From an uncultured Clostridia bacterium (GTDB lineage: Bacteria > Bacillota > Clostridia > Oscillospirales > Ruminococcaceae), in the NCBI GenBank assembly GCA_947626165.1, contig CANQRG010000008.1, forward strand, positions 1-64,000: DNA of 64,000 nucleotides, read 5' to 3'. Of the stretch, positions 34,122 through 43,910 are shown piece after piece; position 1 is the first letter of the stretch, and the number at the start of each line of letters is the position of its first letter. Both the position numbers and the translations under genes were made by a program. Below the pieces are notes generated by a model. That model was not told where the DNA came from, did not search any database, and worked only from the letters and a program-made list of their open reading frames with translations.

Positions 34122-34197
34122 GAGTTATTAGCTCAGTTGGCAGAGCATTTGACTTTTAATCAAAGGGTCCGGGGTTCGAATCCCCGATAGCTCACCA
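34122..34197 (+). tRNA. tRNA-Lys (anticodon TTT)
   Basis: Acceptor GAGTTAT pairs with ATAGCTC (one G-U), discriminator A, CCA encoded (34195-34197). The anticodon stem TTGA/TCAA with loop CTTTTAA gives anticodon TTT. The T arm has GGGGTTCGAATCCCC. Confidence 0.96.
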
Positions 34198-34198
34198 A

Positions 34199-34232
34199 AA
34201 CAGCCTTTGTCAGTTTGCAAGGCTGTTTTTTT
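34199..34232 (+). terminator. Terminator of tRNA-Lys
   Basis: AACAGCCTT (34199-34207) pairs with AAGGCTGTT (34219-34227) and runs into TTTTTTT. It starts two bases after the tRNA. Confidence 0.88.
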
Positions 34233-34276
34233 ATTTAAGATACAATCCTTAGCTATCACAGGCTAGCAGCTTAAGA

Positions 34277-34305
34277 AAAGCGTTCGGAAAAATTCCGAAC
34301 GCTTT
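34277..34305 (-). terminator. Probable terminator of ppdK
   Basis: A 13-bp perfect stem AAAGCGTTCGGAA/TTCCGAACGCTTT with a 3-base loop lies 65 bases after the ppdK stop. On the minus strand it is followed by TCTTAAG, a weak T run; the plus side has GTATTTTT, so it may also back up the tRNA-Lys terminator. Confidence 0.7.
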
Positions 34306-34369
34306 GTATTTTTAAACTATCACAATCCGCTGTTTATCAAATTATTCTTCATAACGAAGTCTCGCCGTT

Positions 34370-37003
34370 TTACTTTCTAGGATTCTGAATTGCAGCCTGT
34401 GCAGCAGCAAGTCTTGCTATAGGTACACGGAACGGTGAGCATGAAACATAGTTAAGACCAATATTGTGGCAGAACTCAACTGATGTTGGGTCTCCGCCGT
34501 GCTCTCCGCAGATACCGATGTGGAGATTTGGATTAACAGGCTTACCAAGCTTGATAGCCATATCCATAAGTTTACCAACGCCACTCTGGTCAAGTCTTGC
34601 AAAAGGATCAGATTCGAATATCTTAGCGTCATAGTAAGCGTCAAGGAATTTGCCTGCGTCGTCTCTTGAGAAGCCGAATGTCATCTGTGTAAGGTCGTTA
34701 GTACCGAAGCAGAAGAAGTCAGCCTCTGTTGCGATTTCGTCTGCTGTCAAAGCAGCTCTCGGAATCTCAATCATTGTACCAACCTCGTATTTAAGGTCAG
34801 CATTAGCAGCAGCGATCTCTGCGTCAGCAGTTTCAACTACTACCTTCTTAACACATTTGAGCTCTTTAATGTCTCCAACAAGCGGAATCATGATCTCTGG
34901 AACGATAGTCCAGTCAGGATGTGCCTTTTTAACATTGATTGCAGCACGGATAACAGCGCTAGTCTGCATCTTAGCAATCTCAGGATATGTTACTGCAAGA
35001 CGGCATCCACGGTGTCCCATCATAGGGTTGAACTCGTGAAGTGAAGAAATGATTGCCTTGATTTCCTCAACGCTCTTGCCCTGAGCCTTAGCCAGAGCCT
35101 CAATATCAGCCTCTTCTGTAGGAACAAACTCGTGCAGAGGAGGATCAAGGAATCTGATTGTTACAGGGTTGCCCTCGAGAGCCTCGTAAAGAGCCTCAAA
35201 GTCAGCCTGCTGCATAGGAAGAATCTTAGCAAGAGCAGCTTCTCTTTCCTCAACTGTGTCTGAACAGATCATCTCTCTGAATGCTGCTATCCTGTCAGCC
35301 TCAAAGAACATATGCTCTGTACGGCAAAGTCCGATACCCTCAGCGCCAAGCTCTCTAGCCTTCTTAGCGTCAGCAGGAGTATCAGCATTTGTTCTTACCT
35401 TTAACTCTCTATACTTGTCAGCCCAGCCCATAATTCTGCCGAACTCGCCTGCTATTGTAGCGTCAACAGTAGGAATAATACCGTCGTAGATATTACCTGT
35501 TGAACCGTCTATTGAAATGTAATCGCCCTCGTTAAATGTCTTTCCAGCGAGTGTGAACTTCTTGTTCTCCTCGTCCATAACTATTTCGGAACAGCCGGAT
35601 ACACAGCAAGTACCCATACCACGGGCAACAACGGCAGCGTGAGATGTCATACCTCCGCGAACTGTGAGAATACCCTGTGAAGCCTTCATACCTGTAATAT
35701 CCTCAGGTGAAGTCTCAAGACGTACAAGAACGACCTTTTCGCCCTTAGCGTTCCAGTTTTCAGCGTCCTCTGCTGTGAATACTATCTTACCGCAGGCAGC
35801 TCCAGGAGAAGCGCCAAGACCCTTTCCGATAGGTGTAGCAGCCTTTAGCTCCTTAGCGTCAAACTGCGGGTGAAGAAGTGTGTCGAGGTTTCTTGGGTCG
35901 ATCATCAAAACAGCCTTTTCCTCTGAAATCATACCCTCGTCAACAAGGTCGCAGGCGATCTTCAAAGCAGCAGGCGCTGTTCTCTTACCGTTTCTTGTCT
36001 GAAGCATATAGAGCTTTCTGTCTTCAATAGTGAACTCCATATCCTGCATATCTCTGTAGTGATCCTCAAGAGTGTTGCAGATATTAACAAACTGTTCGTA
36101 AACCTCAGGCATAACCTCTTTAAGCTGTGAGATAGGCTGCGGTGTTCTTACACCTGCAACAACGTCCTCGCCCTGAGCGTTCATCAAGAACTCGCCCATG
36201 AGGTGTTTTTCACCTGTAGCAGGGTCACGGGTAAACGCAACGCCTGTACCTGATGTTTCGCCCATATTACCAAATGCCATCATCTGTACATTTACAGCAG
36301 TACCCCATGAATACGGGATATCATTGTCACGGCGGTATACGTTAGCACGAGGGTTATCCCATGAACGGAATACAGCCTTAACAGCTCCCATAAGCTGTTC
36401 AACAGGATCTGTCGGGAAGTCCTCACCTATCTTTTCCTTATACTCTGCCTTGAACTGTGAAGCAAGCTCCTTCAAGTCGTCAGCAGTAAGCTCAACGTCC
36501 TGAGTAACGCCCTTCTTTTCCTTCATTTCGTCGATAAGCTCTTCAAAATACTTCTTGCCGACTTCCATAACTACGTCAGAATACATCTGAATGAATCTTC
36601 TGTAGCAGTCCCAAGCCCAACGAGGGTTGCCCGACTTCTTAGCCATAACCTCTACAACCTTTTCGTTAAGACCGAGGTTTAAGATAGTGTCCATCATACC
36701 CGGCATTGAAGCACGAGCTCCAGAACGTACTGAAACGAGAAGAGGATTTTCGTCGTCGCCGAACTTCTTTCCGGTGATCTCCTCCATCTTTCCGATATAC
36801 TCCATAATCTGAGCCTGAATCTCATCATTGATCTGCTTGCCGTCCTCATAATACTGAGTACAAGCCTCTGTAGAAATTGTAAAGCCCTGCGGAACAGGCA
36901 GTCCGAGCTTTGTCATCTCAGCAAGGTTAGCACCCTTACCACCGAGAAGCTCTCTCATAGTAGCGTCGCCCTCTGAGAACAAATAAACCCATTTTTTGCT
37001 CAT
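34370..37003 (-). CDS. ppdK: Pyruvate, phosphate dikinase
   Basis: Interconverts pyruvate + ATP + Pi and PEP + AMP + PPi in the cytoplasm; in anaerobes with PPi-based glycolysis it often works in the direction of pyruvate formation. The 877-aa protein has the ATP-grasp N-terminal part (GGKGANLAEM near residue 21; SVRSGARASMPGMMDTILNLG), the phosphohistidine domain with catalytic His455 in GGMTSHAAVVARG, and the PEP-binding barrel with the late NLHIGICGEHGGDP that carries the catalytic Cys. GGAGG precedes the ATG. The gene stands alone with a divergent glmU upstream. The codon choice (many CTC/GTA, few rare codons) suggests high expression. Confidence 0.97.
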   Translation of the reverse strand: MSKKWVYLFSEGDATMRELLGGKGANLAEMTKLGLPVPQGFTISTEACTQYYEDGKQINDEIQAQIMEYIGKMEEITGKKFGDDENPLLVSVRSGARASMPGMMDTILNLGLNEKVVEVMAKKSGNPRWAWDCYRRFIQMYSDVVMEVGKKYFEELIDEMKEKKGVTQDVELTADDLKELASQFKAEYKEKIGEDFPTDPVEQLMGAVKAVFRSWDNPRANVYRRDNDIPYSWGTAVNVQMMAFGNMGETSGTGVAFTRDPATGEKHLMGEFLMNAQGEDVVAGVRTPQPISQLKEVMPEVYEQFVNICNTLEDHYRDMQDMEFTIEDRKLYMLQTRNGKRTAPAALKIACDLVDEGMISEEKAVLMIDPRNLDTLLHPQFDAKELKAATPIGKGLGASPGAACGKIVFTAEDAENWNAKGEKVVLVRLETSPEDITGMKASQGILTVRGGMTSHAAVVARGMGTCCVSGCSEIVMDEENKKFTLAGKTFNEGDYISIDGSTGNIYDGIIPTVDATIAGEFGRIMGWADKYRELKVRTNADTPADAKKARELGAEGIGLCRTEHMFFEADRIAAFREMICSDTVEEREAALAKILPMQQADFEALYEALEGNPVTIRFLDPPLHEFVPTEEADIEALAKAQGKSVEEIKAIISSLHEFNPMMGHRGCRLAVTYPEIAKMQTSAVIRAAINVKKAHPDWTIVPEIMIPLVGDIKELKCVKKVVVETADAEIAAANADLKYEVGTMIEIPRAALTADEIATEADFFCFGTNDLTQMTFGFSRDDAGKFLDAYYDAKIFESDPFARLDQSGVGKLMDMAIKLGKPVNPNLHIGICGEHGGDPTSVEFCHNIGLNYVSCSPFRVPIARLAAAQAAIQNPRK

Positions 37004-37197
37004 TGGTATTTACCTCCATAAAAAAATTTAAAATTCTTCCGGTGGGAACGGCGCTCAGCCTAATCCCGACGGACATATAAAGATTATAACAGATTTATTT
37101 TTAAAATGCTAGCCCTTTTTGGTAATTTGTTTGCAAAATTGAGGGAAAAAATTATTAACTTTTTTGTTAGTTATATATAAATTTGGCACAAATGGTG

Positions 37198-37226
37198 TTG
37201 TAAACGACAAATTTATATTGTATAAT
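37198..37226 (+). promoter_or_regulatory. Promoter of the glmU-pth-mfd operon
   Basis: TTGTAA (37198-37203), 17-base spacer and TATAAT (37221-37226), about 43 bases upstream of the glmU ATG. Confidence 0.7.
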
Positions 37227-37268
37227 TAAAGCATAATACATAAAAACTTTTGAAACGGAGACATTTTT

Positions 37269-38696
37269 ATGAAAAATTCTGTTGTTATTCTTGCAGGCGG
37301 ACAAGGCAAGCGTATGAAAACCGATATGCCGAAAGCACTGTGTGAGGTTTTGGGAAAGCCTATGCTTCAATGGGTTATCGAAGCCTGTGAGAAAGCCGGC
37401 TTAAATAACATATGTGTTGTTAAAGGCTTTGCAGGAGAATATATAGAAAGCTTTTTGCAGGGAAAATATCAGACTGCGCTCCAAGCTGACCGTCTGGGAA
37501 CGGGCCATGCAGTTATGCAGGCGGTAAACTTTCTGCGCAAACATTCAGACGGCAACACTCTTATCCTCTGCGGAGACGCACCCTTTATCGACAGCAGAAC
37601 TATAAAAAACTCACTTAAACTACACGAGAAAAAAGACTTGTCTGTTACTGTTGTAACATCTATTGTTGACGAGCCTTACGGATACGGCAGGATTATCAGG
37701 ACTGAAAACGGCATATCAGGAATTGTCGAGGAACGTGACTGCACCGATGAGCAGAAAAAAATTAAAGAGATAAATTCCGGCTGTTTCTGGTTCAAGACAA
37801 AGGATCTGCTGGACGTGCTGTTCAGCATAAAGCCAGACAATGCACAAGGCGAATACTATCTCACCGACTGTATATCGCTGCTTATCAAAAACGGCAAATC
37901 AGCAGACGCTTATATTTCTGATAACGAGAATGTTTCGCTCGGTGCAAATGACAGGCGAGGACTTCTCCACTTAAACGATATCGCAAGACGACAGATAATT
38001 AACAAGCATCTTGATAACGGAATTGAGTTCACCTGCACAGACGGCGTAAGCATTTCAAACGGTGTTAAAATCGGTACAGGTACGGTCATACATTCAGGAG
38101 TTATCCTCAAGGGAAACACAGAAATAGGCAACGGCTGTGAGATAGGTCCTAACACCTGTCTTAACAACACAAAGGTAGGCAGAGACACTAAGCTCAACAA
38201 TGTTGTCGCCAACGAAAGCGTTATAGGAAACGGAGTAACTATAGGTCCTTGGGTTCAGCTAAGACCGAACACACATATTGCAAACGGAGCTAAGATAGGC
38301 GACTTTGTAGAGATAAAGAATTCAAATATCGGCGAAAGTACGGCTGTTGCACATCTTACATATGTCGGCGACAGCGATGTCGGTGAAAATGTCAACTTCG
38401 GCTGCGGCGTTGTCACAGTGAACTACAACGGCGACAAGAAATTCAGAACGACCATAGGCGACAACTCGTTTATCGGCTGCAACACAAACCTTATCGCACC
38501 TGTGAAGGTAGGCAAAAATGCATATACTGCGGCAGGCTCGACAGTTACAAAGGATGTTCCCGACGGAGCGCTGATGATAGAAAGAGGTCAAGGCGTTATT
38601 AAAGACGGCTACGCTGACAGAATGTTAAAGAACAGAAACGAAAAAATCGCAAAGGCAAAAGCTCAGCGAGAAGCTGATAACAACAGCAAGAATTAA
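37269..38696 (+). CDS. glmU: Bifunctional N-acetylglucosamine-1-phosphate uridyltransferase / glucosamine-1-phosphate acetyltransferase
   Basis: Makes UDP-GlcNAc for peptidoglycan and wall polymers. The 475-aa protein has an N-terminal nucleotidyltransferase (LAGGQGKRMKTDMPKAL, residues 8-24; TGHAVMQAV; CGDAPFID) and a C-terminal left-handed beta-helix of hexapeptide repeats (from about residue 255, IGTGTVIHSGVILKGNTEIG) with the acetyltransferase His region in AVAHLTYVGDSDVG. The Lys-rich tail after residue 455 is typical. It heads a glmU-pth-mfd run, the Firmicutes gcaD-prs-ctc-pth-mfd order with prs and ctc missing. Confidence 0.96.
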   Translation: MKNSVVILAGGQGKRMKTDMPKALCEVLGKPMLQWVIEACEKAGLNNICVVKGFAGEYIESFLQGKYQTALQADRLGTGHAVMQAVNFLRKHSDGNTLILCGDAPFIDSRTIKNSLKLHEKKDLSVTVVTSIVDEPYGYGRIIRTENGISGIVEERDCTDEQKKIKEINSGCFWFKTKDLLDVLFSIKPDNAQGEYYLTDCISLLIKNGKSADAYISDNENVSLGANDRRGLLHLNDIARRQIINKHLDNGIEFTCTDGVSISNGVKIGTGTVIHSGVILKGNTEIGNGCEIGPNTCLNNTKVGRDTKLNNVVANESVIGNGVTIGPWVQLRPNTHIANGAKIGDFVEIKNSNIGESTAVAHLTYVGDSDVGENVNFGCGVVTVNYNGDKKFRTTIGDNSFIGCNTNLIAPVKVGKNAYTAAGSTVTKDVPDGALMIERGQGVIKDGYADRMLKNRNEKIAKAKAQREADNNSKN

Positions 38697-38706
38697 AAAA
38701 CAGGTT

Positions 38707-38789
38707 ACTTTAATTATCAATTATCCATTGTAAATTATCAATTAAATAAAATGCTTTACCCCCTGTCCTATGAGAAATGGGGGTTAAAG
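38707..38789. repeat. AATTGTC/AATTATC repeat and a GC hairpin between glmU and pth
   Basis: Bases 38709-38746 contain irregular repeats of ATTATCAATT with one ATCCATTGTAA variant, the same motif seen at 51987-52022 and 53567-53613. It is followed by a hairpin CTTTACCCCC (38754-38763) with GGGGGTTAAAG (38779-38789), with one bulge. No poly-T follows, so it is more likely an RNA-stability or processing element than a terminator. Confidence 0.55.
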
Positions 38790-38823
38790 TGGTGTATATA
38801 CTTATTAAATCAAGGAGAAAATT

Positions 38824-39450
38824 ATGAGCATCTGGGATATATTTAAAAAAATAGAAAACGGGAATAACAATGTAAAGGGAAAAATTGAATATATTATAGT
38901 AGGTCTCGGAAATTTCGGTATAGAATATAATGAAACAAGACACAACGCAGGTTTTATGGCGGTAGATAGACTTTCTAAGAAAAACGGCTTTGATATAAGC
39001 AGGGTCAAGTTTAAGTCAAAAACAGGAGAAACGCTTATTAATGGCAAGCGGTGTCTTGTACTCAAGCCTACGACATATATGAACAACAGCGGAGAAGCTG
39101 TTGCTGAAGCTATGAGCTTTTACAAAATCCCGATTGAAAACGTAATAGTGATTTATGATGATATTTCACTTGAACCGGGAAGACTTCGTATTCGCAGAAA
39201 AGGCTCGGACGGCGGTCACAACGGTATAAAGAGTATAATCGCTCTTACCGGAAGCGATGAGTTTCCGAGAATTAAAATCGGCGTCGGCAAAAAGCCTAAC
39301 CCAAATTACAATCTTGCCGACTGGGTGCTGTCGAAATTCAGCGAGGAGGATAGGCAGGCTCTTGAACCTGTGCTGGAAAAAGCGGTCGATTCGCTTGGCT
39401 TTATTGTCGAAGGCAATATTGACAAGGCTATGAATTTATATAATTCGTAA
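38824..39450 (+). CDS. pth: Peptidyl-tRNA hydrolase
   Basis: Releases tRNA from peptidyl-tRNAs dropped by ribosomes. The 208-aa protein has VGLGNFG-IEYNETRHNAGF with the catalytic His40, KPTTYMNNSGEA, IYDDISLEPGRLRIR (catalytic Asp region) and GSDGGHNGIKSI. A 20-residue N-terminal extension (MSIWDIFKKIENGNNN...) precedes the usual family start. AAGGAG at the proper distance supports the extended start, and no in-frame ATG or GTG/TTG start with an SD is nearer. It lies 27 bases before mfd. Confidence 0.94.
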   Translation: MSIWDIFKKIENGNNNVKGKIEYIIVGLGNFGIEYNETRHNAGFMAVDRLSKKNGFDISRVKFKSKTGETLINGKRCLVLKPTTYMNNSGEAVAEAMSFYKIPIENVIVIYDDISLEPGRLRIRRKGSDGGHNGIKSIIALTGSDEFPRIKIGVGKKPNPNYNLADWVLSKFSEEDRQALEPVLEKAVDSLGFIVEGNIDKAMNLYNS

Positions 39451-39477
39451 TCAACAATATATATAATAGGTAAGCGT

Positions 39478-42400
39478 ATGAAAAACATCTTTAATGAAAT
39501 TTGCTGCAAGCTCGACTTCTATCAGGAGATAGAAAGGTCTATAAAAATCGGTAAAACTCCCCTGTCGCTAACGGGAGTTTCCTCCGTTCATAAATCGCAT
39601 CTGGCTTTGGCTCTCAGCGAGCTGAAGCCTTGCTGTATTATCTGTGATACCGAAACTACAGCAAGACGTATTTGTGAGGATATAAATGCTCTTTCTAACG
39701 AAGAGACTGCCTGTTTATTTCCTGCAAAAGATTTCAATTTTGCGTATGTTGACAGCTTTTCAAGAGAATATGAGCATAAAAGAATAGAGGCTCTCACCAA
39801 AATAAGAAAAGGCTTGTCCAAAATTATAGTCACAACGGTCGAAGCCAGTATGCAAGGTACAATTCCGCCTGAAAAACTTGAGGAATACTCCTTTGATATA
39901 AAAACAGGCGAGGATTTAAACTTGTCAAATCTGACTTCATCACTTGTTTCAGCAGGTTACACTGAGTGCGAACAGGTCGAGGGACAGGCACAGTTTTCAA
40001 TCAGAGGAGGAATAGCGGATATTTTTCCTGTTCATTCCCCTCAGCCTTACAGAGTTGAACTATGGGGCGATACTGTAGATAGTATTCATATGTTCGAGGT
40101 TGAATCTCAAAGAAGACTTGAGAAGGTTAATTCTTTTACAGTCTCTCCTGCTCTGGAAGTTATATTCCCGTCTTCGGATGAATTTGCCCAAAGGATACGG
40201 GAGGTTATAAAAAAGCCCAGAGGAAAAAAAGCAGATAAAATCAAGGAAAAGCTTTATGCTGATTTAGAATTGCTTGAGTCAGGAATTTCTCTTAATAATC
40301 TTGATAAATACTATTCCCTTGCCTATGACAAGTTCTGCTCGGTTGTTGATTATTTCAAAGATGATATAGTTATTATATCTGAAAACTCAAACTGCAAGGA
40401 GCAGGCTAAAGCACTTTCAACTCAGCTTTCTGAAGATATAAAAATGCTCTATGAGGACGGCATTCTTTTCAAACCGCTTGAGGGATTTTACTGCGAATAT
40501 GCAGAACTTACGTTAAAAACGGAAAATACATCGTTTATATACCTTGATACCTTTATGCGCAGCGGAAGCGATTTAAAACTACAAAGCCTTATCAACGCAA
40601 ATCCGCTTCAGACATCAAGCTGGGGCGGGGATATAAGACATCTTATTGAAGACTTAACAGCATACTGCAATCAAAATTACTGCGTTATTGTTTTCGCAGG
40701 AAGCGAAAAAACTCTGCCTGTTTTGGTAAACGATCTGCGGGACAGCAATATACCTGCTGAGATACTCACCGATAAATCAGAAATAAAGTATGGACTTGTA
40801 TATGTTACCTATGGCAGCTTAAGCGGAGGCTTTGAGTACCCCGAAATAAAGTGTGCGATGATAACAGGTCAAAAAATAAGCCCGACTAAGAAGAAGCCAA
40901 AGAGAAAATACAAAAAGGGCGAAGAAATCAAAAATCTCTCCGACATTTCAAACGGAGATCTGGTCGTTCACTCGCTTTACGGAATAGGGCGGTTTTCAGG
41001 TATTCAAAAGCTTGAAACAAACGGCGTTACCAAAGACTATATCAAAATAAACTATGCAGGCTCGGATATTCTATACGTTCCTGTAACCCAGCTTGATTTG
41101 GTGTCACGTTACATTGGACCCCGTGACGATGCAAATATTAAGCTAAATAAACTTAATTCTTTGGAATGGCAAAAAACAAGAAAACGTGTTAAAACCGCAG
41201 TTAAGGATATGGCTAACGAGCTTATTAAGCTGTACGCAAAAAGACAGATGTCAAAAGGCTTTGCATTTTCTCCGGATAACGACTGGCAAGCAGATTTTGA
41301 AGAACGCTTTGAATATCAGGAGACGGACGATCAGCTCAGGTCAACAAATGAAATAAAAGAAGATATGCAAAAGCCTATTCCGATGGACAGACTTCTATGC
41401 GGAGACGTAGGCTTTGGAAAGACAGAGGTTGCCCTTAGAGCCTGCTTTAAATGTATGCTTGATTCAAAGCAATGCGTTATTCTCGCCCCAACTACCGTTC
41501 TTGCGTGGCAGCACTATCAGACTGCTATAAAACGCTTTGAACACTTCCCTGTTAAAATTGAACTTCTCTCCCGATTTAGAACCCCAAAACAGCAATGGGA
41601 TATAATTAAGGACCTGAAAAGAGGAGTTATAGATATGGTAATTGGAACCCACAGGCTTCTTCAAAAAGACGTCGAGTTTAAAAACCTAGGTCTGGCAGTT
41701 ATAGACGAAGAACAGAGATTCGGCGTTGCTCATAAGGAACGCTTTAAGGAGATGTTTTCTGGCATTGATATTTTGACTCTTTCAGCAACACCTATACCGA
41801 GAACTCTCAATATGGCTATGAGCGGAATACGGGATATGTCGGTAATTGAGGAACCCCCGCAGGACAGATATCCCGTTCAGACCTATGTTATCGAACACAA
41901 TGACGGAGTTATTGCAAATGCAATATCAAAGGAACTGCGACGGGGCGGTCAGGTTTACTATATACACAATCGTATTGAAACTATCTACCGCTGTGTTTCA
42001 AAACTACAAAGTCTTCTGCCCGATGCCAGAATTGGTGTGGCTCACGGTCAGATCAATGAAAACGAGCTGTCAGAAATCTGGCGGCAGCTTATTGATAAGG
42101 AAATCAACATCTTGGTTTGCACAACTATTATTGAAACAGGCGTTGATGTTCCGAACGTAAACACACTTATAATAGAGGACGCCGACAAGCTTGGACTTTC
42201 TCAGCTTTATCAGCTTAGAGGAAGAGTAGGAAGAAGCAGCAGACGTGCGTTTGCGTATTTTACCTTTAAAAGAGGAAAGGTGCTTACAGAAATAGCTTCT
42301 AAAAGACTAAACGCAATAAGAGAGTTTACACAGTTCGGCTCTGGATTCAGAATAGCTCTGCGTGACCTTGAGATAAGAGGCGCAGGCTCTGTCCTCTCGG

Positions 42401-43029
42401 GAAAACAACATGGTCATATGGAGGCTGTGGGCTACGATATGTATATCAGACTTTTAAACGAGGCTGTTGCCGAGCAAAAGGGAGAAGCACTTCCTTCCTC
42501 GCCGGAAGATTGCCTTGTTGATATTGCGATCGACGCATATATTCCCGAAAAATATATAGAAAATCTCTCGCAGAGAATTGACGCTTACAGAAAAATAGCT
42601 TCAATTCAAAACGATGAGGACAGCACTGATGTTTTAGATGAATTAACTGACAGATACGGCAAAGCGCCCTCCGCTGTTTTGGGGCTTATTAATATCGCGC
42701 TTATGCGAAACACAGCGTCAAAACTGGGCATAACAGAAATCACACAGCGCGGCGAATGGCTTTATTTTTACATCAAATCGCCCACTATTGAACAGATCAC
42801 TGCTCTAAGGCAGGCTTACAGGCACAGGGTTGACTTTGAGGAAGTAAAAAAACCGCACTTTAGAGTAAATCTCATACAAAAGCCTAAAAAACAAAAATCT
42901 GCCGAGCTTATGAGAGAGGTTCTCAGTATAATGAACGGCAATCTAAATCCAAATGATATTGTTCAAAGCACAGAACCAGACGCTTCTGAATCAAAGCCAA
43001 ACAAGTATTTTAAGGGTAAAAAAGTTTAA
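39478..43029 (+). CDS. mfd: Transcription-repair coupling factor
   Basis: DNA translocase that removes stalled RNA polymerase and recruits UvrA. The 1183-aa protein has UvrB-like N-terminal domains, a polymerase-interacting domain (DLVVHSLYGIGRFSGIQKL, about residue 500), the translocase with Walker A GDVGFGKTEVALRA, the DEEQRFG motif VI region and GTHRLLQKDV, and a C-terminal TRCF domain (about 1020-1130). The C-terminal tail is short and basic. AGGTAAG precedes the ATG. It follows pth by 27 bases and precedes yitT by 22, so the four genes glmU-pth-mfd-yitT probably form one transcript. Confidence 0.96.
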   Translation: MKNIFNEICCKLDFYQEIERSIKIGKTPLSLTGVSSVHKSHLALALSELKPCCIICDTETTARRICEDINALSNEETACLFPAKDFNFAYVDSFSREYEHKRIEALTKIRKGLSKIIVTTVEASMQGTIPPEKLEEYSFDIKTGEDLNLSNLTSSLVSAGYTECEQVEGQAQFSIRGGIADIFPVHSPQPYRVELWGDTVDSIHMFEVESQRRLEKVNSFTVSPALEVIFPSSDEFAQRIREVIKKPRGKKADKIKEKLYADLELLESGISLNNLDKYYSLAYDKFCSVVDYFKDDIVIISENSNCKEQAKALSTQLSEDIKMLYEDGILFKPLEGFYCEYAELTLKTENTSFIYLDTFMRSGSDLKLQSLINANPLQTSSWGGDIRHLIEDLTAYCNQNYCVIVFAGSEKTLPVLVNDLRDSNIPAEILTDKSEIKYGLVYVTYGSLSGGFEYPEIKCAMITGQKISPTKKKPKRKYKKGEEIKNLSDISNGDLVVHSLYGIGRFSGIQKLETNGVTKDYIKINYAGSDILYVPVTQLDLVSRYIGPRDDANIKLNKLNSLEWQKTRKRVKTAVKDMANELIKLYAKRQMSKGFAFSPDNDWQADFEERFEYQETDDQLRSTNEIKEDMQKPIPMDRLLCGDVGFGKTEVALRACFKCMLDSKQCVILAPTTVLAWQHYQTAIKRFEHFPVKIELLSRFRTPKQQWDIIKDLKRGVIDMVIGTHRLLQKDVEFKNLGLAVIDEEQRFGVAHKERFKEMFSGIDILTLSATPIPRTLNMAMSGIRDMSVIEEPPQDRYPVQTYVIEHNDGVIANAISKELRRGGQVYYIHNRIETIYRCVSKLQSLLPDARIGVAHGQINENELSEIWRQLIDKEINILVCTTIIETGVDVPNVNTLIIEDADKLGLSQLYQLRGRVGRSSRRAFAYFTFKRGKVLTEIASKRLNAIREFTQFGSGFRIALRDLEIRGAGSVLSGKQHGHMEAVGYDMYIRLLNEAVAEQKGEALPSSPEDCLVDIAIDAYIPEKYIENLSQRIDAYRKIASIQNDEDSTDVLDELTDRYGKAPSAVLGLINIALMRNTASKLGITEITQRGEWLYFYIKSPTIEQITALRQAYRHRVDFEEVKKPHFRVNLIQKPKKQKSAELMREVLSIMNGNLNPNDIVQSTEPDASESKPNKYFKGKKV

Positions 43030-43051
43030 AACAAGCAGAGAGGAGTTAAAT

Positions 43052-43903
43052 ATGAAAAATAAATTATTAAAAAATGCATTGTTAATAATTATCGGTTCTG
43101 CAATGTATGCGTTTTCAGTAAGCCTATTACTTACACCGAATAAAATAGCTCCAGGAGGTGTTTCTGGTATTGCAATTATGTTGGGACACCTTACAGGTAT
43201 TGGAGTAGGAGCGTTTATATTTCTGCTGAATATTCCGCTTCTTATTATAGGGCTTATAAAACTTGGAAAAAGCTTCTTTTGGGGTACAATGATAACTATA
43301 TTTCTCACATCTGCTCTCACCGACTTATTTGCAAAACTTCCTCCGCTTACTAATAATGTAATGCTTTCAGCTTTAGGCGGAGGCGTTTCTCTAGCAATAG
43401 CAATAGGACTTATCTTCAAAGCAGGATACACATCAGGCGGAACGGATATCATAGTTAGGCTTATAAAGCTAAGGCACAAGCACTTAAAAACAGGTATCAT
43501 ATTCATTGCCGTTGACGGGATAATATCAATTGCATCAGGAATAGTTTTCAGAAATCCTGACAATGCGCTTTATGCACTGCTTGCACTTGTCGTTTCGAGC
43601 ATTGTTTTAGACATAGTTTTATACGGAAGCGACGAAGCAAGGCTTGTTTATATAATCACCAAAAAAGAAAAAGAGATTGCTGACTACATTTTGAAAAAGC
43701 TGGATATTGGCTGTACTTTACTTGACTGTCAGGGTGCATATTCAGGGGAAAAGCGTCACACAGTTATGTGCGCTATAAAAAAGCGTGATCTTCCTCAACT
43801 TCAGGAATACATTCTGCAAACCGACCGTGATTCGTTTATGATAGTGACCTCCGCAAATGAAATATACGGAGAGGGTTACAAACTGAGAATGAATAACTAC
43901 TAA
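43052..43903 (+). CDS. YitT family membrane protein (DUF161/DUF2179)
   Basis: A 283-aa protein with five or six membrane helices (residues 7-28, 38-60, 65-85, 100-125, 140-185) and a cytoplasmic C-terminal DUF2179 domain of about 85 residues (YIITKKEKEIADYIL to DSFMIVTSANEIYGEGY). The LLTPNKIAPGGVSGIA and KAGYTSGGTDI motifs are typical of the family. Function unestablished; one relative acts with membrane stress or transport. ATG 43052 follows GAGAGGAG; the frame is open back to 42953 inside mfd, but the longer start has no SD. Its 3' side carries repeat copy E. Confidence 0.9.
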   Translation: MKNKLLKNALLIIIGSAMYAFSVSLLLTPNKIAPGGVSGIAIMLGHLTGIGVGAFIFLLNIPLLIIGLIKLGKSFFWGTMITIFLTSALTDLFAKLPPLTNNVMLSALGGGVSLAIAIGLIFKAGYTSGGTDIIVRLIKLRHKHLKTGIIFIAVDGIISIASGIVFRNPDNALYALLALVVSSIVLDIVLYGSDEARLVYIITKKEKEIADYILKKLDIGCTLLDCQGAYSGEKRHTVMCAIKKRDLPQLQEYILQTDRDSFMIVTSANEIYGEGYKLRMNNY

Positions 43904-43910
43904 CCGCCGA

